A stretch of 64,000 nt of DNA from Paenibacillus sp. FSL H7-0737 (GCF_000758545.1 NZ_CP009279.1:5952001-6016000); one strand, 5' to 3'; numbered from the stretch's first letter, positions 25,721 to 39,200 are shown. The notes: a model not told the origin generated them from the letters alone. Numbers and translations: made by a program.

Positions 25721-26998
25721 TCATACCATTACTTTATAATCCTGAAATAAATGGCCGGTACCCGTCTCTGCGAACAGCTGCTCGAATCTTTCCACTGCCT
25801 CTTCTGGCGGTGTGCCCTTGGTCTTAAACACGCTTTCCAGCATAAGCACAGCTTCTTTCATTTCACTTAAACTAGGTTCTCTTCCTTCCTGCTCAAGTTT
25901 CTCTTGCAGTTGTTGAATTTGTTTGTAGGGTTCAGATACTCCCTTTTTGTAGGCTACTTGATCCCAATTGCGGTTTCTAGTACTGACAGCAATCCCTAGG
26001 CTTCGAGCTAGCAGTGATAAAGCTGGCCGAGAACCTGATGTTGGAACGGTTTGAACCTGCTCAATGGTCTCCTTGATTACTTCAAGGGATGGCGACTTAT
26101 CAAAAGAGAGGGTTTGTATTTCAGGCGCTGTTCTGCTCATAAGATTAGTGAGTACGGCGCCTGGCCCAAACTCAATCGCTGTGGTGACCCCTTGTTCAGC
26201 CAAATATTTCATACTGGCAACCCACTGAACCGGAGCGACTATCTGTTTCACTAAATTGGCAACAATTTGTTCTCCACCTTCATAAGGACGACCAGAGATA
26301 TTCGAGAGGACTGGAGTTCCAAACGGCCCTTTCTTAAAGCTGTATTTCAACAGCTCCTCGGAGAATCTTTCTGCTGCTGGTGCCATCAATGAACTGTGAA
26401 AGGGTCCCCCCACTTTTAAAAGAACTGCGCGTCCTCCAATACTCTTTAAAGCTTCAATCGCCGATTGGACTGCTTCTTTATTACCTGAAATCACAATTTG
26501 TGAAGGAGCGTTAATATTGGATATAGCAACTGAGCATCCATCCCGCGATGCCAACGAACATTGTTTTTCAATCTCTGCTTGATCCACTCCGCTGATCGCA
26601 GCCATGGCTCCTGCTCCATCGGCTGCTGCGGCTTGCATTAGCAGCCCTCTTTTACGGGCAATTCGGATGGCATCCGTCAGGGATATCGCACCGGCGCAAG
26701 CTAATGCGGAAATTTCTCCAAGACTATGTCCAGCCATCAGATCCGCCTGGGCGCCGATTCTATTCATATACACGCGATAAGCGGCAACACTCATGGCCAC
26801 TAAAACAGGCTGCGTATTCTCCGTACGGGTTAGTTCCTCTATACTGCCTTCGAAAGTCAGCTTAGCTAGATCGAATCCAGCAGCTTCGTTTGCCTCTTCA
26901 TATACTTCTTGAGCTTCGGGATATAACGGCACCCAATTTTTACCCATTCCAGCATATTGAGAGCCTTGACCTGCAAATAAAAATGCGATTTTGCCCAT
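25721..26998 (-). CDS. Free-standing malonyl-CoA acyltransferase (trans-AT)
   Basis: This 425-residue acyltransferase loads malonyl units onto the ACPs of the two AT-less PKS modules. It shows FAGQGSQYAGMG at the N-terminus, the catalytic Ser92 in GHSLGEISAL and the active-site His in GGPFHSSLM (about 200). Residues 1-285 form the AT domain. A C-terminal extension of about 110 residues, partly coiled (LQEKLEQEGREPSLSEMKEA), has no clear relative to me; it may be a docking or editing part. I chose the ATG at 26998, which has AGAGGAG nine bases upstream, over the TTG at 27004. A fabD paralogue for fatty acid synthesis should exist elsewhere; this copy lies within the operon. Confidence 0.93.
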   Translation of the reverse strand: MGKIAFLFAGQGSQYAGMGKNWVPLYPEAQEVYEEANEAAGFDLAKLTFEGSIEELTRTENTQPVLVAMSVAAYRVYMNRIGAQADLMAGHSLGEISALACAGAISLTDAIRIARKRGLLMQAAAADGAGAMAAISGVDQAEIEKQCSLASRDGCSVAISNINAPSQIVISGNKEAVQSAIEALKSIGGRAVLLKVGGPFHSSLMAPAAERFSEELLKYSFKKGPFGTPVLSNISGRPYEGGEQIVANLVKQIVAPVQWVASMKYLAEQGVTTAIEFGPGAVLTNLMSRTAPEIQTLSFDKSPSLEVIKETIEQVQTVPTSGSRPALSLLARSLGIAVSTRNRNWDQVAYKKGVSEPYKQIQQLQEKLEQEGREPSLSEMKEAVLMLESVFKTKGTPPEEAVERFEQLFAETGTGHLFQDYKVMV

Positions 26999-27015
26999 GT
27001 ACAATCACTCCTCTT

Positions 27016-30000
27016 CTATATTTGGACCTCAAGCATTTTGACAACGCTGTCCGCGTACTTCTCCAAAAATTCAAAAACCTTAGCTTCTTTCCACAGATCT
27101 GTACGATAATCACAGATACATTCATAGCCCTCTAAATCCTCAACAATTTGCACATATAAATCAGCCTGGTGAAGACTCATATTCTCCTCATATTCGTTAT
27201 AAGAGAAGTATGGCACGATCGATTTGCTGTTCTTCAAGCGATCCGTTTCCAGCCAATCAATAGCTTGATAGACCGGATAGCCATCTGAGCCTTTCAGTCC
27301 TGAAATAGTTGTAGATACCTGTTCAAGAAGCTCATTAAATTGATAAATGTCATCGAAATCTGTTGTAACCGGCACAATCCATTGCAGATCCTCTGAAAGG
27401 ACCTGGACCACAATTTCTTCTTGCACACTCATTTCAAATATCTGATAGAAGAATGCAGCTAAGAACAAGCTAGGTAGATCAAAGGTAGACCCTTCCTCCC
27501 AATCACGCAGTTGCTCCGCTCTCCATCCCTCTAGACGGAATCGAATGTTTCCATCCCCTTCCTCTTCCTCGAGGCTTCGCAAGCAATCCGCTCTAAGCAT
27601 TACTTCTGTATGAACGGGTTCGATCACCGCTGGCTGTGAACTCTCATCTATAAAGCACGCAAGCTTGGATATGGACGGATAATCAAACAAATCAACGACT
27701 TTTACTTTTCCCGGAGCCTCCTCCTCTAATCTGGCATGAACTGATACTAAAAGCAGAGAATTCCCGCCTAGATCAAAGAAGTTATCATCGAGACCAATCT
27801 GCTCGACCTCTAGCAGCTCCCCCCAAATCCGAGAAAGCATCTGTTCAGTCTCCGTCTTGGATGAGGAATATAGAACCTCCAGCATAGGTCGTGCTACACT
27901 AGGCTCCGGTAAAGCGCGTCTGTCGATTTTCCCATTCGGGGTGATCGGTAGCTGCTTCAAATACATATAAGTCGAAGGCATCCATGCCTCGGGTAAGGTC
28001 TCTGAGAGGAACAATCGAAGCTGCGAAACCGGAATCTCCTGTCTGGCCTCATAATAAGCAACAAGGTATTTACCAGATTCCTCATTCTCACGGGTTGTGA
28101 TTACACAGCCCTCTACTTCTGGATATTGAGACAATCGATTTTCGATTTCCTCGAGTTCAATACGAACCCCTCGAATTTTGACCTGGTCATCCATTCTTCC
28201 GATGAATTCTATGTTTCCGTCGGAAAGCCATCTGGCGTAATCACCTGAACGGTACATTCTCTCTCCCGGCTCGAAGGGATTGCTAACAAACTTAGCTGCA
28301 GTTAATGCTTCATTATGCAGGTAGCCTCGTGCGAGACTATCCCCTGCGATACACATTTCCCCAATCACTCCCTCTGGTTGTAATGCTCCATACTCATCAA
28401 CAATATAAATCCGCGTGTTATGAATTGGGCGTCCTATATGATTGGCTAAGCGGGAATCGTAAATGGTATAGCTGGTAGCGACAACGGTATTCTCTGTGGG
28501 GCCGTAGTTATTCACCAGCTTATAAGGTGTATTTCGCGTCTGCTTCAGCCGATCACCACCTGTAAGCAGGATCCGAAGTGATGGACTATGATTTGGCAGC
28601 CTAATGAATCTTTCACAGATGGAAGTGGGCAGAAAGCTAATGGATATCCCCTTCTCTTCAAAAAAGTGATTAAGCATCACCATATCAAGCTTAGCTTCCG
28701 CAGGAACAATGTGGATGGAAGCACCAGCCAGCAAGTAAGGAAATATCTCCCATACTGATGCATCAAATCCGAACCCAGCATATTTTGTTGCACGATCAGT
28801 AGCCGTTACCTCGAATTGATCCAGATGCCAGAAGCATAGGTTGAGTAAAGCTCGATGCTCAATCATGACACCTTTGGGTGCTCCTGTTGATCCTGATGTA
28901 TAAACAACATAAGCCAGATCTTCAGGAGTATATGGCACGTTTGGATTACCTAAGCTCTCTTCCTCGTCCCCTTCCCCCAAAACCTTCAGATCAAGTAATC
29001 TTCCTCCGTAATGTTTGGGCAGTTCCAGTTCTGTCTGGTATAGCATCGCCTCTGCTTTACTGTCATTCAGCATGTACTGAATACGGTCCAGCGGATATTC
29101 GGGATCAATCGGCAGATAAGCAGCTCCTGACTTTAAAATGCCAAGTATGCCACTGAACATCTCCAGTGAGGGCTGAGCCATAATGCCTACAATGGAGCCC
29201 GAACCTATGCCTTGTGCTTGCAACTGGTGAGCAATTCGATTGGCAGCTGCATTAAGTTTCTGGTAAGTAAATTGCTGATTGCCGGATGTGACCGCCGCTT
29301 CATCCGGCATCTCCAGTACTTTCGATTCAAACAGCTTAACCACGGTTTGGGTCTGCGGATAAAGAGTAGCGATAGGGTTGAATTCATAAAGCAATCTGTT
29401 CTTCTCCTCAGGAGGAACAATATCAAGCTGCATTAACGGTTGATTGGGATGGCTCAGGGCTTCCATTAACCAATGAAGCAATTGGCCCGAGAGGGTAGAA
29501 ACCTTCTCCGCTGAGAACAACAGGCCGTTGTATACTACCTCCAGAATCATTGCTTCATTTCGCTCTACCAGAGCAAAAGCCATTTCCGCACCAATAATTT
29601 CCGCTTCTTCTGCACTTTCGAGTGCTTCTGTAAGCACTAGCGTTTTCCAAGGTGACTCTCCCCGTTCTACCTTAAGGGGCTCCAAGCTTTTTTTAGGCTT
29701 CAAAGATGATCTCTTGATGGAATCCTCGGTGAAAGATTCCATGATGCCCGATTCTACAAGCTGTTCCATCAAAGAAGAACCAGGATCGATAGAAGTCAGC
29801 ACAGGATATACCCTTCTCTCCACCTTCGAACCAGTTGCACTTTTCGTTAGCACCCCGGTTGTAATCAGTTGATTACCGCAATATTTGAAGAGCATATATT
29901 GCACGGCTCTTAACAGTAGAGAAACTTTTCCGCTGGAGGAGTTAGATACCACCTCCATTACTCTTTCAGCTAGAGCAGAGGGTAAGGGTATTCTGCACTG

Positions 30001-30177
30001 CTGAAATTGATAGACTTCTTCAGAAAATAGATTTCTCTGTTCATGTTCCTCAGGAAATCCACTCCAGATTAGCTCCCCCTTAGACTGCTGCTTCTCTGAA
30101 TCATCGCTAAGATCCCATAACTTCCGATCATGCTCTTGCTCCGGAAAGCCGCTCATGACCCGTTTATTTACTGCCAT
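27016..30177 (-). CDS. NRPS module A(Leu)-PCP flanked by half C domains
   Basis: This 1053-residue protein activates the last amino acid. A C-domain C-terminal half without the HHxxxDG motif (about 40-265) precedes the A domain (about 280-765), which has YTSGSTGAPKGV, FGFDASVWEIF, NNYGPTE and the A10 Lys in PNGKIDRR. A PCP follows with Ser near 805 (LGGNSLLL). The last 180 residues again resemble the C-terminal lobe of a C domain (DLYVQIVEDL, CDYRTDLW), also without a catalytic motif. The eye-read pocket is D-A-W-F-L-G-N-V-V-K, the published leucine code. The preceding protein ends in a complete C domain, which must act here. The PCP hands the chain to the first PKS ketosynthase. A good AAGGAGG site supports the start. 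Confidence 0.92.
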   Translation of the reverse strand: MAVNKRVMSGFPEQEHDRKLWDLSDDSEKQQSKGELIWSGFPEEHEQRNLFSEEVYQFQQCRIPLPSALAERVMEVVSNSSSGKVSLLLRAVQYMLFKYCGNQLITTGVLTKSATGSKVERRVYPVLTSIDPGSSLMEQLVESGIMESFTEDSIKRSSLKPKKSLEPLKVERGESPWKTLVLTEALESAEEAEIIGAEMAFALVERNEAMILEVVYNGLLFSAEKVSTLSGQLLHWLMEALSHPNQPLMQLDIVPPEEKNRLLYEFNPIATLYPQTQTVVKLFESKVLEMPDEAAVTSGNQQFTYQKLNAAANRIAHQLQAQGIGSGSIVGIMAQPSLEMFSGILGILKSGAAYLPIDPEYPLDRIQYMLNDSKAEAMLYQTELELPKHYGGRLLDLKVLGEGDEEESLGNPNVPYTPEDLAYVVYTSGSTGAPKGVMIEHRALLNLCFWHLDQFEVTATDRATKYAGFGFDASVWEIFPYLLAGASIHIVPAEAKLDMVMLNHFFEEKGISISFLPTSICERFIRLPNHSPSLRILLTGGDRLKQTRNTPYKLVNNYGPTENTVVATSYTIYDSRLANHIGRPIHNTRIYIVDEYGALQPEGVIGEMCIAGDSLARGYLHNEALTAAKFVSNPFEPGERMYRSGDYARWLSDGNIEFIGRMDDQVKIRGVRIELEEIENRLSQYPEVEGCVITTRENEESGKYLVAYYEARQEIPVSQLRLFLSETLPEAWMPSTYMYLKQLPITPNGKIDRRALPEPSVARPMLEVLYSSSKTETEQMLSRIWGELLEVEQIGLDDNFFDLGGNSLLLVSVHARLEEEAPGKVKVVDLFDYPSISKLACFIDESSQPAVIEPVHTEVMLRADCLRSLEEEEGDGNIRFRLEGWRAEQLRDWEEGSTFDLPSLFLAAFFYQIFEMSVQEEIVVQVLSEDLQWIVPVTTDFDDIYQFNELLEQVSTTISGLKGSDGYPVYQAIDWLETDRLKNSKSIVPYFSYNEYEENMSLHQADLYVQIVEDLEGYECICDYRTDLWKEAKVFEFLEKYADSVVKMLEVQI

Positions 30178-30233
30178 CTCTTCTCCTCCTTTTGAATATC
30201 ATTCATTCCTTACTGACCTCCTTCTACAATAAA

Positions 30234-33200
30234 TTAGGAGTATATCTCTTCAGCCGGAGAGTGGATATCCACTTCCTGAATATAACAATCAGGAGCCTCT
30301 GCCATGGTTCGAAGAACCCGCATATATTGGTTGGCCATATTGACTACGGTCTCTTCGCGGAAAAGCGAAGTTCTATAATTGAAGCTAAAGTACAATTGAT
30401 CACTTCTTTCCCCGGCGAACAGTGCCAGGTCAAACTTGGTTAACCCTGAACGTATATCCAGCCTTTGAACAGCAAGCCCATTCATCACCGGATCTGCTCC
30501 TGGATCCGCCAAGCTCTGGAGCTCGAATAAGGTATCAAACAATGGATTTCGGGATGCTTCTCGTGCAAGCTTCAGATCACTGATCATATGCTCGAAAGGG
30601 AAATCCAGATGGTTAAATGCAGACAACGTCTCCTCCTTCAACTCTCTAAGGAAGGTTCTGAAGGTCTTCTTCCCTTGCGGACGGCTGCGAATAGCAGCTG
30701 TATTCACCAACATGCCCACCATGGAGCTTAAATCGCCATGACTTCTACCAGATACGCCACAACCGACAATAACATCCTCGCTATCCACATACTTGGACAA
30801 CCAAATATGATAACAAGCAGCCAGCACATTGTTCAGGGTAGTTCCTTCCGTTATGGAAAGCTTCTTCAGGGCTTCCCTCAATTCAGGCTCTGCTTCAAAG
30901 CAGACGTCCCTGCCTTCATACGTTCTAGTTACAGAGCGAGGGTAGTCGGTCGGGAGATCTTTAGAGGGAAGAACACCTGAAAACATCTTCATCCAATAGC
31001 TCTTTTGTTCACTGTACATCTCGGACTGTAGAAAGTTCTCCTGCCATACAGAGAAATCCTTATACTGCACTTCCAGCTTCGAAAGGCCTGTTCCGTTGTA
31101 TAGCGCAGTTAAGTCGCGAAGCAGAACAGATATTGAGGTTCCGTCTGAAACAATATGGTGCATGTCAAGGAACAATACATTTCTCTGCTCATGAATGTTA
31201 AGCAGAACGGCTCGGAATAAAGGAGCACGAGTCACATCAAAGAATCTACTATACGATTTCAGTGCTTTTTCCAGACTAACCTCAGGGATTTTTCGATACC
31301 CCATGCGAAATGGAACTTCGGAATGAACCTGCTGTACAATCTTGCCTTGATTCAGATGAAAGGAGGTTCTTAACGGCTCATGCCTTGCAATCAACTGCTC
31401 CAAGGCCTGTTCTAACCGGGTACGATCCAGAACGCCGTCAAGCATAAGCGCTACAGGCATGTTATAGACCGTGCTGCTCTCCTGCATCTGGTTCAGTACA
31501 AACATCCGTTTTTGCGCTGAGGAAGCAGGGTACAATCCGCTAGCTTCCAGTGATACTACAACTCTTGCCAAGGTCTCCCGCTGCTCTTTTTCAAGTAAGC
31601 TTGCAAGCTCCCGGATGGTTGGATAATGGAACAATTCAGCAATAGCCACCTTAATGCCCATTTGCTTATGAATTTCGGACACCAGCGAGATCGCCCGGAT
31701 CGAATCGCCCCCGAGTTCGAAGAAATTATCCGAGGCATTCACCCCCGTCTTCCCTAGAACCTTATTCCATACCTCTGCCAGACTGCGTTCACACTCATTC
31801 TGGAAAGTTGTATCCTCATTTCCTCGCTTGGAGGTGAACTTAGGGGCAGGCAATGCTGCAATATCCGTTTTCCCATTAGACGTCAGTGGGAACTGCTCCA
31901 GATGAATAAAAGCGGCTGGAAGCATGTAATCTGGAAGACGACAGGATAGATGCTTCCGCAATTCTCGTTCTTCTACCTTTCCCTCGCCGATAATATAAGC
32001 ACACAAGTATAACTTGCCTTCATCATCCTTTCTGCCGATAACAAGCGCTAAGGTTACCTCTTCATGACGGAGCAGCTCGTTCTCGATTTCATCGGTCTCA
32101 ATCCGGTAGCCGCGAATTTTGATTTGACGATCTATTCTTCCGATGTAGCAAAGGTTTCCGTCTGGCAGCCACTTCACCAAATCCCCTGTCTTATACATGC
32201 GTTTTTCAGGAAAATAAGGATTGGAAATGAACTTCTCTGCGTTCAGCTCCGGTCGATTCAAGTAACCGACAGCCAAGCCTGTACCTGAAATACATAGCTC
32301 CCCTTCCATACCTGCTGGCATCAGAAGATGATCCTTGCCAAGTACGTAGATCTCCGTGTTTGCAATCGGCTTACCAATATATACAGGTCTATCCGGCTGC
32401 AAATTTCTAAAGAAGGTTGTTGCCACGCTATTCTCCGTAGGTCCGTATTCATTCATCAACTCTGTGTGTGGGAGCAGCCGTTTGCTCTCTTCAATCACGT
32501 GTTTCGTAATCTGTTCACCCGCCAATGTCACTTGATTTAGCGAATGCAGACGCTCCGCTTCACAGCATTCGAGAAGAGCCAGATACAGGCTAGGCACTGC
32601 TATAAAATGAGTTACATGGTAATCAGAAATACTGTCCGCGATAACAAACGGATCCTTAGCATCACTATCAGACAGTAGAACCACTCGACTTCCCGAGATA
32701 AGTGGAGTGAATAGACTCGTCAAGAAGCCATCGAATGAGAAAGAAAATAACTGAAGCACAGTGTCCGAGATCCCGAGTGCATAAGCCTCACGGCGCCATT
32801 GCAGCGTATTGGCTATACTCCGCTGAGTAACGGCCACTCCTTTTGGTCTTCCCGTCGTACCCGAAGTGTAGATGACATAAGCTAGGTCATCTGGTGATTT
32901 CTTCAAAGGCAATGTTCCCTCGTCCTGATGCTCCACCGGATTTTCAAAATTAATCACCGTACCTGAGAAACTAATCTTCTTGCTTCCTTGTTCATTAGTT
33001 AGCAGCCACTTGGCTCCGCAATCCTCCAGCATGAAAGAGATTCTTTCCTGCGGGTAATCAGGATCAAGAGGTACATAAGCCCCTCCAGCTTTCCATATCG
33101 CTAGAATTCCGATAACCATCTCGATCGAACGATCCAGCATCACAGCAACCGTAGCTGAAGGTTGAATACCCAAGCTGACAAACCCTCTTGCCATTTGCTC

Positions 33201-36200
33201 TGCACGCTCGTTTAGCGCTCCGTAGGTGATCTGTGAGTCGCCATGGACTAATGCGATCTGCTCGGGGTTCGATACTGCCTGCTCTTCAAACAACAGGAGC
33301 AAAGTATTATTTTCCTCGTATTCAACCGCAGTGTTGTTGTAGCCGAACAAGAGCGCCTCTTTTTCAGCTCCATTCACCATCTCAAGCATGGAGATACTGG
33401 CATGAGGACAGCTACACAACTGGCTCAACACCTCAGTAAAGTAACGACTAAGTCTTTTTACCGTCTCTAGCTTGAATAGTTGGCGACTATAATCCCATTT
33501 CAGTGAGATCCCGCCAGCTACCTCTTCCACAGCCACTAGTGTAAGATCCGTCTTGGCACTACCAGCACTGTTCTGAATAGGTGTGCATACGGTATCTCCA
33601 AACTGAAGTCGGCCTGTCTCGGTATTCTCATAGATGAACATGGCGTCAAATAGTGGATTACGGCTAGCATCAGGCTTTACATCGAGTGCATGAACTAAAT
33701 GATCGAAAGGATAGTCCTGATTTTCAAAAGCATTCAGTGTAGTCATTTTGATCTCTTGTAGAAATTGCTTTCCTGTTTTATCGAAAGCTGGATTTCCTCG
33801 AATGACCAAGGTTTGAGCGAACATCCCTACCGTATCGTGGATATCACCCTCTGTTCTTCCCGCTGCCACGGTCCCTACAAGTAGATCTTGTTCTCCAGTA
33901 ATCTTGGCTAACATGATTTGAAAAGCGGCCATTAAGACCATATAGGATGTCGTACCTGTCTCTCGACTGAGTGCTCCGATCCTTCCGAACAATTCCTCAT
34001 TCAATGTGGCCGTCAAGCTGGCACCTTCAAAGGAACGAACAGCTGGTCTCGGAAAATCCACTGGCAAGTTCAACACCGGAATATCACCCTGAAGTTGCTC
34101 TATCCAGTAGTTCTCTTGAGCCTTCATACTTTCAGAGCGGATGAACTGCTGCTGCCAGACTGCATAATCCTTATACTGGCGCCACACTGGTGGTAGTAAT
34201 TCCCCACGATAGAGCTGCATCCACTCTTTAAAAAGAATCGCTATTGAGCTGCCATCACTTATGCTGTGATGCATATCGAGCATGAGCAGATATCTTCCGG
34301 TAGACAGTGTTCCGATTCCGCAACGTACCAAAGGTCCTTTGGTAAGCTCAAAGGGACGAATAAAGCTTCCAATCATCTCCTCTGATTGCTCTTCTGTCCC
34401 TTGGTAATGTTCAAGTGGAATCTTCTGCTCTGGCAGAATCCGTTGAGCCACCGTCCCCTCTACCTCTTCAAATACAGTACGTAAAGCTTCATGACGATTC
34501 GTTAACTCCTGAAGACTTTCTCCCAGTCTTGCAAGGTCTAGCTCCCCATCCAGGTATACCGCAAAGGGGATATTGTAGCCGATACTATCCGGTTCTCTCA
34601 TGGATGAAGCGTAGATCCGCTGCTGTGCAGAAGATGCCGGGTACAACACCTGAAACTCTGCCACTGGAACAACCCGTTCTAAGTTAGGCTGCGCCAGGTT
34701 CATATTCTCTGATAATTGTCTAACCGTCGGACCTGAAAATAATTTTGAAAGTGGCAGATGAAGCTGAAATCGCTGCTGTATTTTGGCTAAAAGGACCATC
34801 GCCTTCAGCGAATGTCCGCCAAGCCTGAAGAAATCATCATGCACACCGATACTCTGAACACCCAGTACTTCCTTCCAGAGTTGCAGTAGCAGCTCTTCTT
34901 GTGTATTCGCTGGTCCTTCAAAGAGTTGATCGCCCGCTTCTAATAATCCGTACATTGGCTCAGGCAGAGCCCGAGTATTCACCTTGCCATTTGAGGTTAA
35001 AGGCAGTGCATCCATAAAGATGAAATGGGCTGGAATCATATATTCCGGCAATCTTTGACTTAAGTAATGGCGGATATCCGTCGGCTTAAGCAATTCGTCA
35101 GTAACCAGATACGCGCATAATTGCTTGTTTCCTATACCGTTGTCCTTGGCGAGCACTACCCCCTCTTGCACTCCAGCCAACTGTAGCAGCACTGCCTCTA
35201 TTTCCCCTGGCTCTATACGAAATCCACGAATCTTTACCTGTTGATCTATTCTGCCGTGGAACTCTATCGATCCGTCCGGAAGCCAGCGGCCCAAATCCCC
35301 CGTCTTATACATCGTGCAGCCTTCCAGATATGCATGCTCTACAAATTTATCTGCGGTCATCTCCGGTTGATTCAGATAGCCGAGCGATAAGCCATCACCG
35401 GAAATCATAATTTCCCCGAGCGCACCTATAGGCTGCAATTGATGGTAACGATCCACAATGAACACTTGGGTATTGGAGACCGGTCTGCCGATCGGAAGGG
35501 TCCCCGAATTTGAAAGAGCCTTTACTTCCTGGTAAGTAGCGAACACCGTGCTTTCCGTTGGACCATAAACATGAATCAGCTTATCATCACCAAAGGTATC
35601 GAGTGCTTTACGAACATGATTCACAGAAACGCGTTCCCCTCCGAAGAGAACTTTCCTTACCTGAGACAAAGCTTCAACGTTCACATCCACGACGGTGTTG
35701 AATAATGCGGTGGTAATAAACAGTAGCGAAATGCGTTCGTTCTCGATCATCTTCGTCCATTCCGTGATATCCGAAATCGACTCCTTGTCAATTAGCACCA
35801 GCTTAGCACCATTTAAAAGAGCGCCGAAGATATCAAAGGTAGATCCGTCGAAAGCATAATTGGACAATTGCAGCAGTGCGTCATCTTCAGTAATTTTGAT
35901 ATAGTTAGTATTCCTTACTATGCGAATAATGCCGGAATGACTGCTTATCGTTCCTTTCGGCTTGCCGGTAGATCCTGAAGTGTACATCACATAGGCTGGA
36001 GAGGAGGAATCTATCTGACAAGGAAAAGGTATGAATGATTCGTTAACCTGAAGCGCATGCAGACCATCGACCCATATCACTTCACGCAGAACTTCTCTCG
36101 TTGTTTCATGAATTTTTGTTACTAATAAGCTTTGGGTTAAAAGTACCTGAATCCGTGCATCCTCAATAATGGTGCCGATACGTTCTTGTGAATACTCTGG

Positions 36201-39200
36201 ATCTATAGGTACGTAGGCTCCGCCTGCTTTCAATATTCCTAAGATCCCAATGATCATTTCAAATGAACGTTCCACCATCAGCCCCACTCTATGACCTGGG
36301 CCAACACCTTGAGTTCGAAGCAGATAAGCCAACCTTCCAGACTGCTGATCTAGCTCCTCATATGTCATTTGCTCTTCACCAGAGACTAGGGCAACATGTG
36401 TAGGAAACTTTGCCACCTGCTCCTCAAATAACTGTGGAACCGTTAGATCTCTTGGATAGTCCGTCCAGGTATCGTTAAATTCCTGAACAATGACTGCTCT
36501 CTCTTCCTCGCTCATCAGCTGCAGTTCTTTTATTGGGGCATCTGTCTTCCGAGTCATCTCCCGTATAATATTCAAATAGTGCTCTGTAAAACGCCGTATC
36601 GTCTCCTGGTGGAACAAATCAGTTCCATACTCCCATCGGAAAACAATTTCATCCATACGCTCCTCGGCAAACACCGTCATATCAAACTTGGCTATCTTAT
36701 AATCAAAAGGATAGTAAGACAGCTTGGCATGGCCCAGTTCAATCTGCGGAACATCCATATTCTCCAGAATAAACATGGTATCAAAGATCGGATTCCTGCT
36801 TTTTTCTCTTCGTACTTGAAGCACATCCAGCAGCTCGTCGAAAGGGTAATGCTGATTCTCGAATACATCCAACGAACGTTCCTTGATTTCTTTCAGGAAA
36901 TCAAAAACGGTCTTGTCACCTTCCGGATAATTTCTGTGCGCTACCGTATTCACGAACATGCCCATCGTCCGTTCCAAATCCGCATGTGGCCTTCCCATGG
37001 AGACTGAACCGACAATAATATCCTCTTGCCCCGTGTATTTTGATAAAAGAATGTTATAGGCTGCCAGCAAGACCATAAATAAAGTGGCACCCGTTTCTCT
37101 AGACAACCGCCGAATATCATCGACAACCGCTCCATTCAAGGTGAACTCAATAAAGTCACCTTTGAAGCTTTGTATAGCTGGCCTTGGAAAATCACTTGGC
37201 AGATTCAAGACGGGAAGATCGTCCTGAAGTTGTTCCTTCCAGAATTTCTCCTGTTTACCGCGCTCCTCCACTCCTTCTGAACTCAATCTCCACTCAGTGT
37301 AATCCTTGTACTGGATAGTAGCTTCTTCTATAGAATAACCAGCATAAAGATCCATCAGTTCCTGAAATAAAATCGCTGTGGAGATGCCATCAGAAGCAAT
37401 ATGATGAATGTCCATCAGTAGCAGCTGTCTTCCATCCTCAACCCGAACCGTCTGTGCTCTGAGCATCGGAGCCCTGTCTAAGGCAAACGGAGTAATAAAC
37501 TCATCAATTAATGAAGCAACAGAATCTCTATCTCCTGTAATATCCGGGACTTCAAAAGAGAACTCCTGATGCACTTGCTGCATCAGCCCTTCCTCCGTCA
37601 TAAGATAAGACGTCCGCAGAATTTCATGCCGTCCGATAATATCTTTCATGGCCTGCTGCAACCGTACGCGATCCAGCTCCCCATCCACGATCCATATATT
37701 CGGCATATTATAGGTGGTCGATTGATCATCCAGCTGACTTAAGGCGTAAATTCTTTGCTGCATTGGTGACGCCGAATACATCACCCGTGACTCAGCTGCC
37801 GGGATTGGTAGCTGTACTCGCTGGATCGCCCCTCCCATCCAATCCGCAAGACCTGCTATAGTGGAAGTGACGAATAGTTGTTTAAGTGGCACCTCGATAC
37901 TAAGCTCCTTTTGAATTCGAGATACAAGCACCATGGCCTTAAGCGAATGACCTCCCAGTAAGAAGAAATCATCTTGAATACCTACACGTTCTATATTCAA
38001 GACCTCTTGCCAGATATAAGTCAGCTTGCTCTCCAGCTTATTGCGTGGAGCTTTATAGATGTTGTATAAGAAAGCACCTGCTTCCGGTTCGGGAAGCTCC
38101 TTCTTGTTGACTTTACCGTTAGGAGTTACAGGTAAGGTAGCCAGCTCCATGAAATAGGTCGGGATCATAAAATCAGGTAATAATTGAGTCAGGAAAGCTC
38201 TCAACTCTGCTGGTTTCAGACCTGAATCTGTTACATAATAAGCGCAGAGTAAATTTTGTCCACTGGAATCCTGACGGCCAATCACGACCGCATCTGTGAT
38301 GTCCGTATGCTGCTGTATCTGATATGCCACCTCTGCGGGTTCTACTCGGTAGCCTCTTATTTTTATCTGATCATCTATCCGTCCTAGGTAAGCAATAGAG
38401 CCATCTGGCAGCACTCTACCTCTGTCACCTGTACGGTATAATCGTTCTTCACATCCTGATAAAGACAGGATTAGAAACTTACTGCTATTCAAATCCTCAC
38501 GGTTTATATACCCTTTGCCTACTCCATTTCCAGCAATGCAGATTTCTCCGGCTAAACCCGTCGGCATCAGATGATTGTTCTTATCCACAATGTAGATTCT
38601 AGTATTATCAATAGGTTTGCCAATCGTAGGCATCTGACTAAATCGCTCTAATCCATCTCGTTCCATCCAATGAGCAATACTGCCGATTGTAGCTTCTGTA
38701 GGGCCATAATGATTCATTACTCGAATGTTACTGCTAAGCTGGAAAGTCCGTTCCACGTCCCTCACATGAATCGGTTCACCGCCAAGTACTAGCACTCTCA
38801 AGGATGGGAAGAACAGATCCTCAGCCTCTGTTTCGTTTTGCAACGTGCTGTAAAGTGTTGGTGTCATTTTTAAGAAGGTAAGATTATGAACTCTACCATA
38901 TTCAAGAAGCCGCTGTGGAGATGCATATAACTCTTTATCCAGTAAATGAAGTTCGCACCCACTTACCATTGCTGAGAAAAGAGCGGTATATCCGAGGTCA
39001 AAGGCAAAGGAAGAGGTTAAGGCCGTCTTATCACTGGAACGAAGCTCTGCTGTACGCTGGAACCAGATCAAGTAATTCACAAGATTATGGTGAGCAATCG
39101 CGACTCCTTTAGGAACTCCCGTTGTTCCACTGGTATAGATCACATACACCGTATCCGTTGGATCATTATCCGGCCATTGGATCTCCGCACCATTCTCCAT

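Noticed and set aside
14066..30177. Integrated thioesterase, reductase or terminal cyclising C domain
   Set aside because: I searched the ends of all assembly-line proteins for GxSxG, reductase Rossmann and HHxxxDG motifs after the last carriers and found none.
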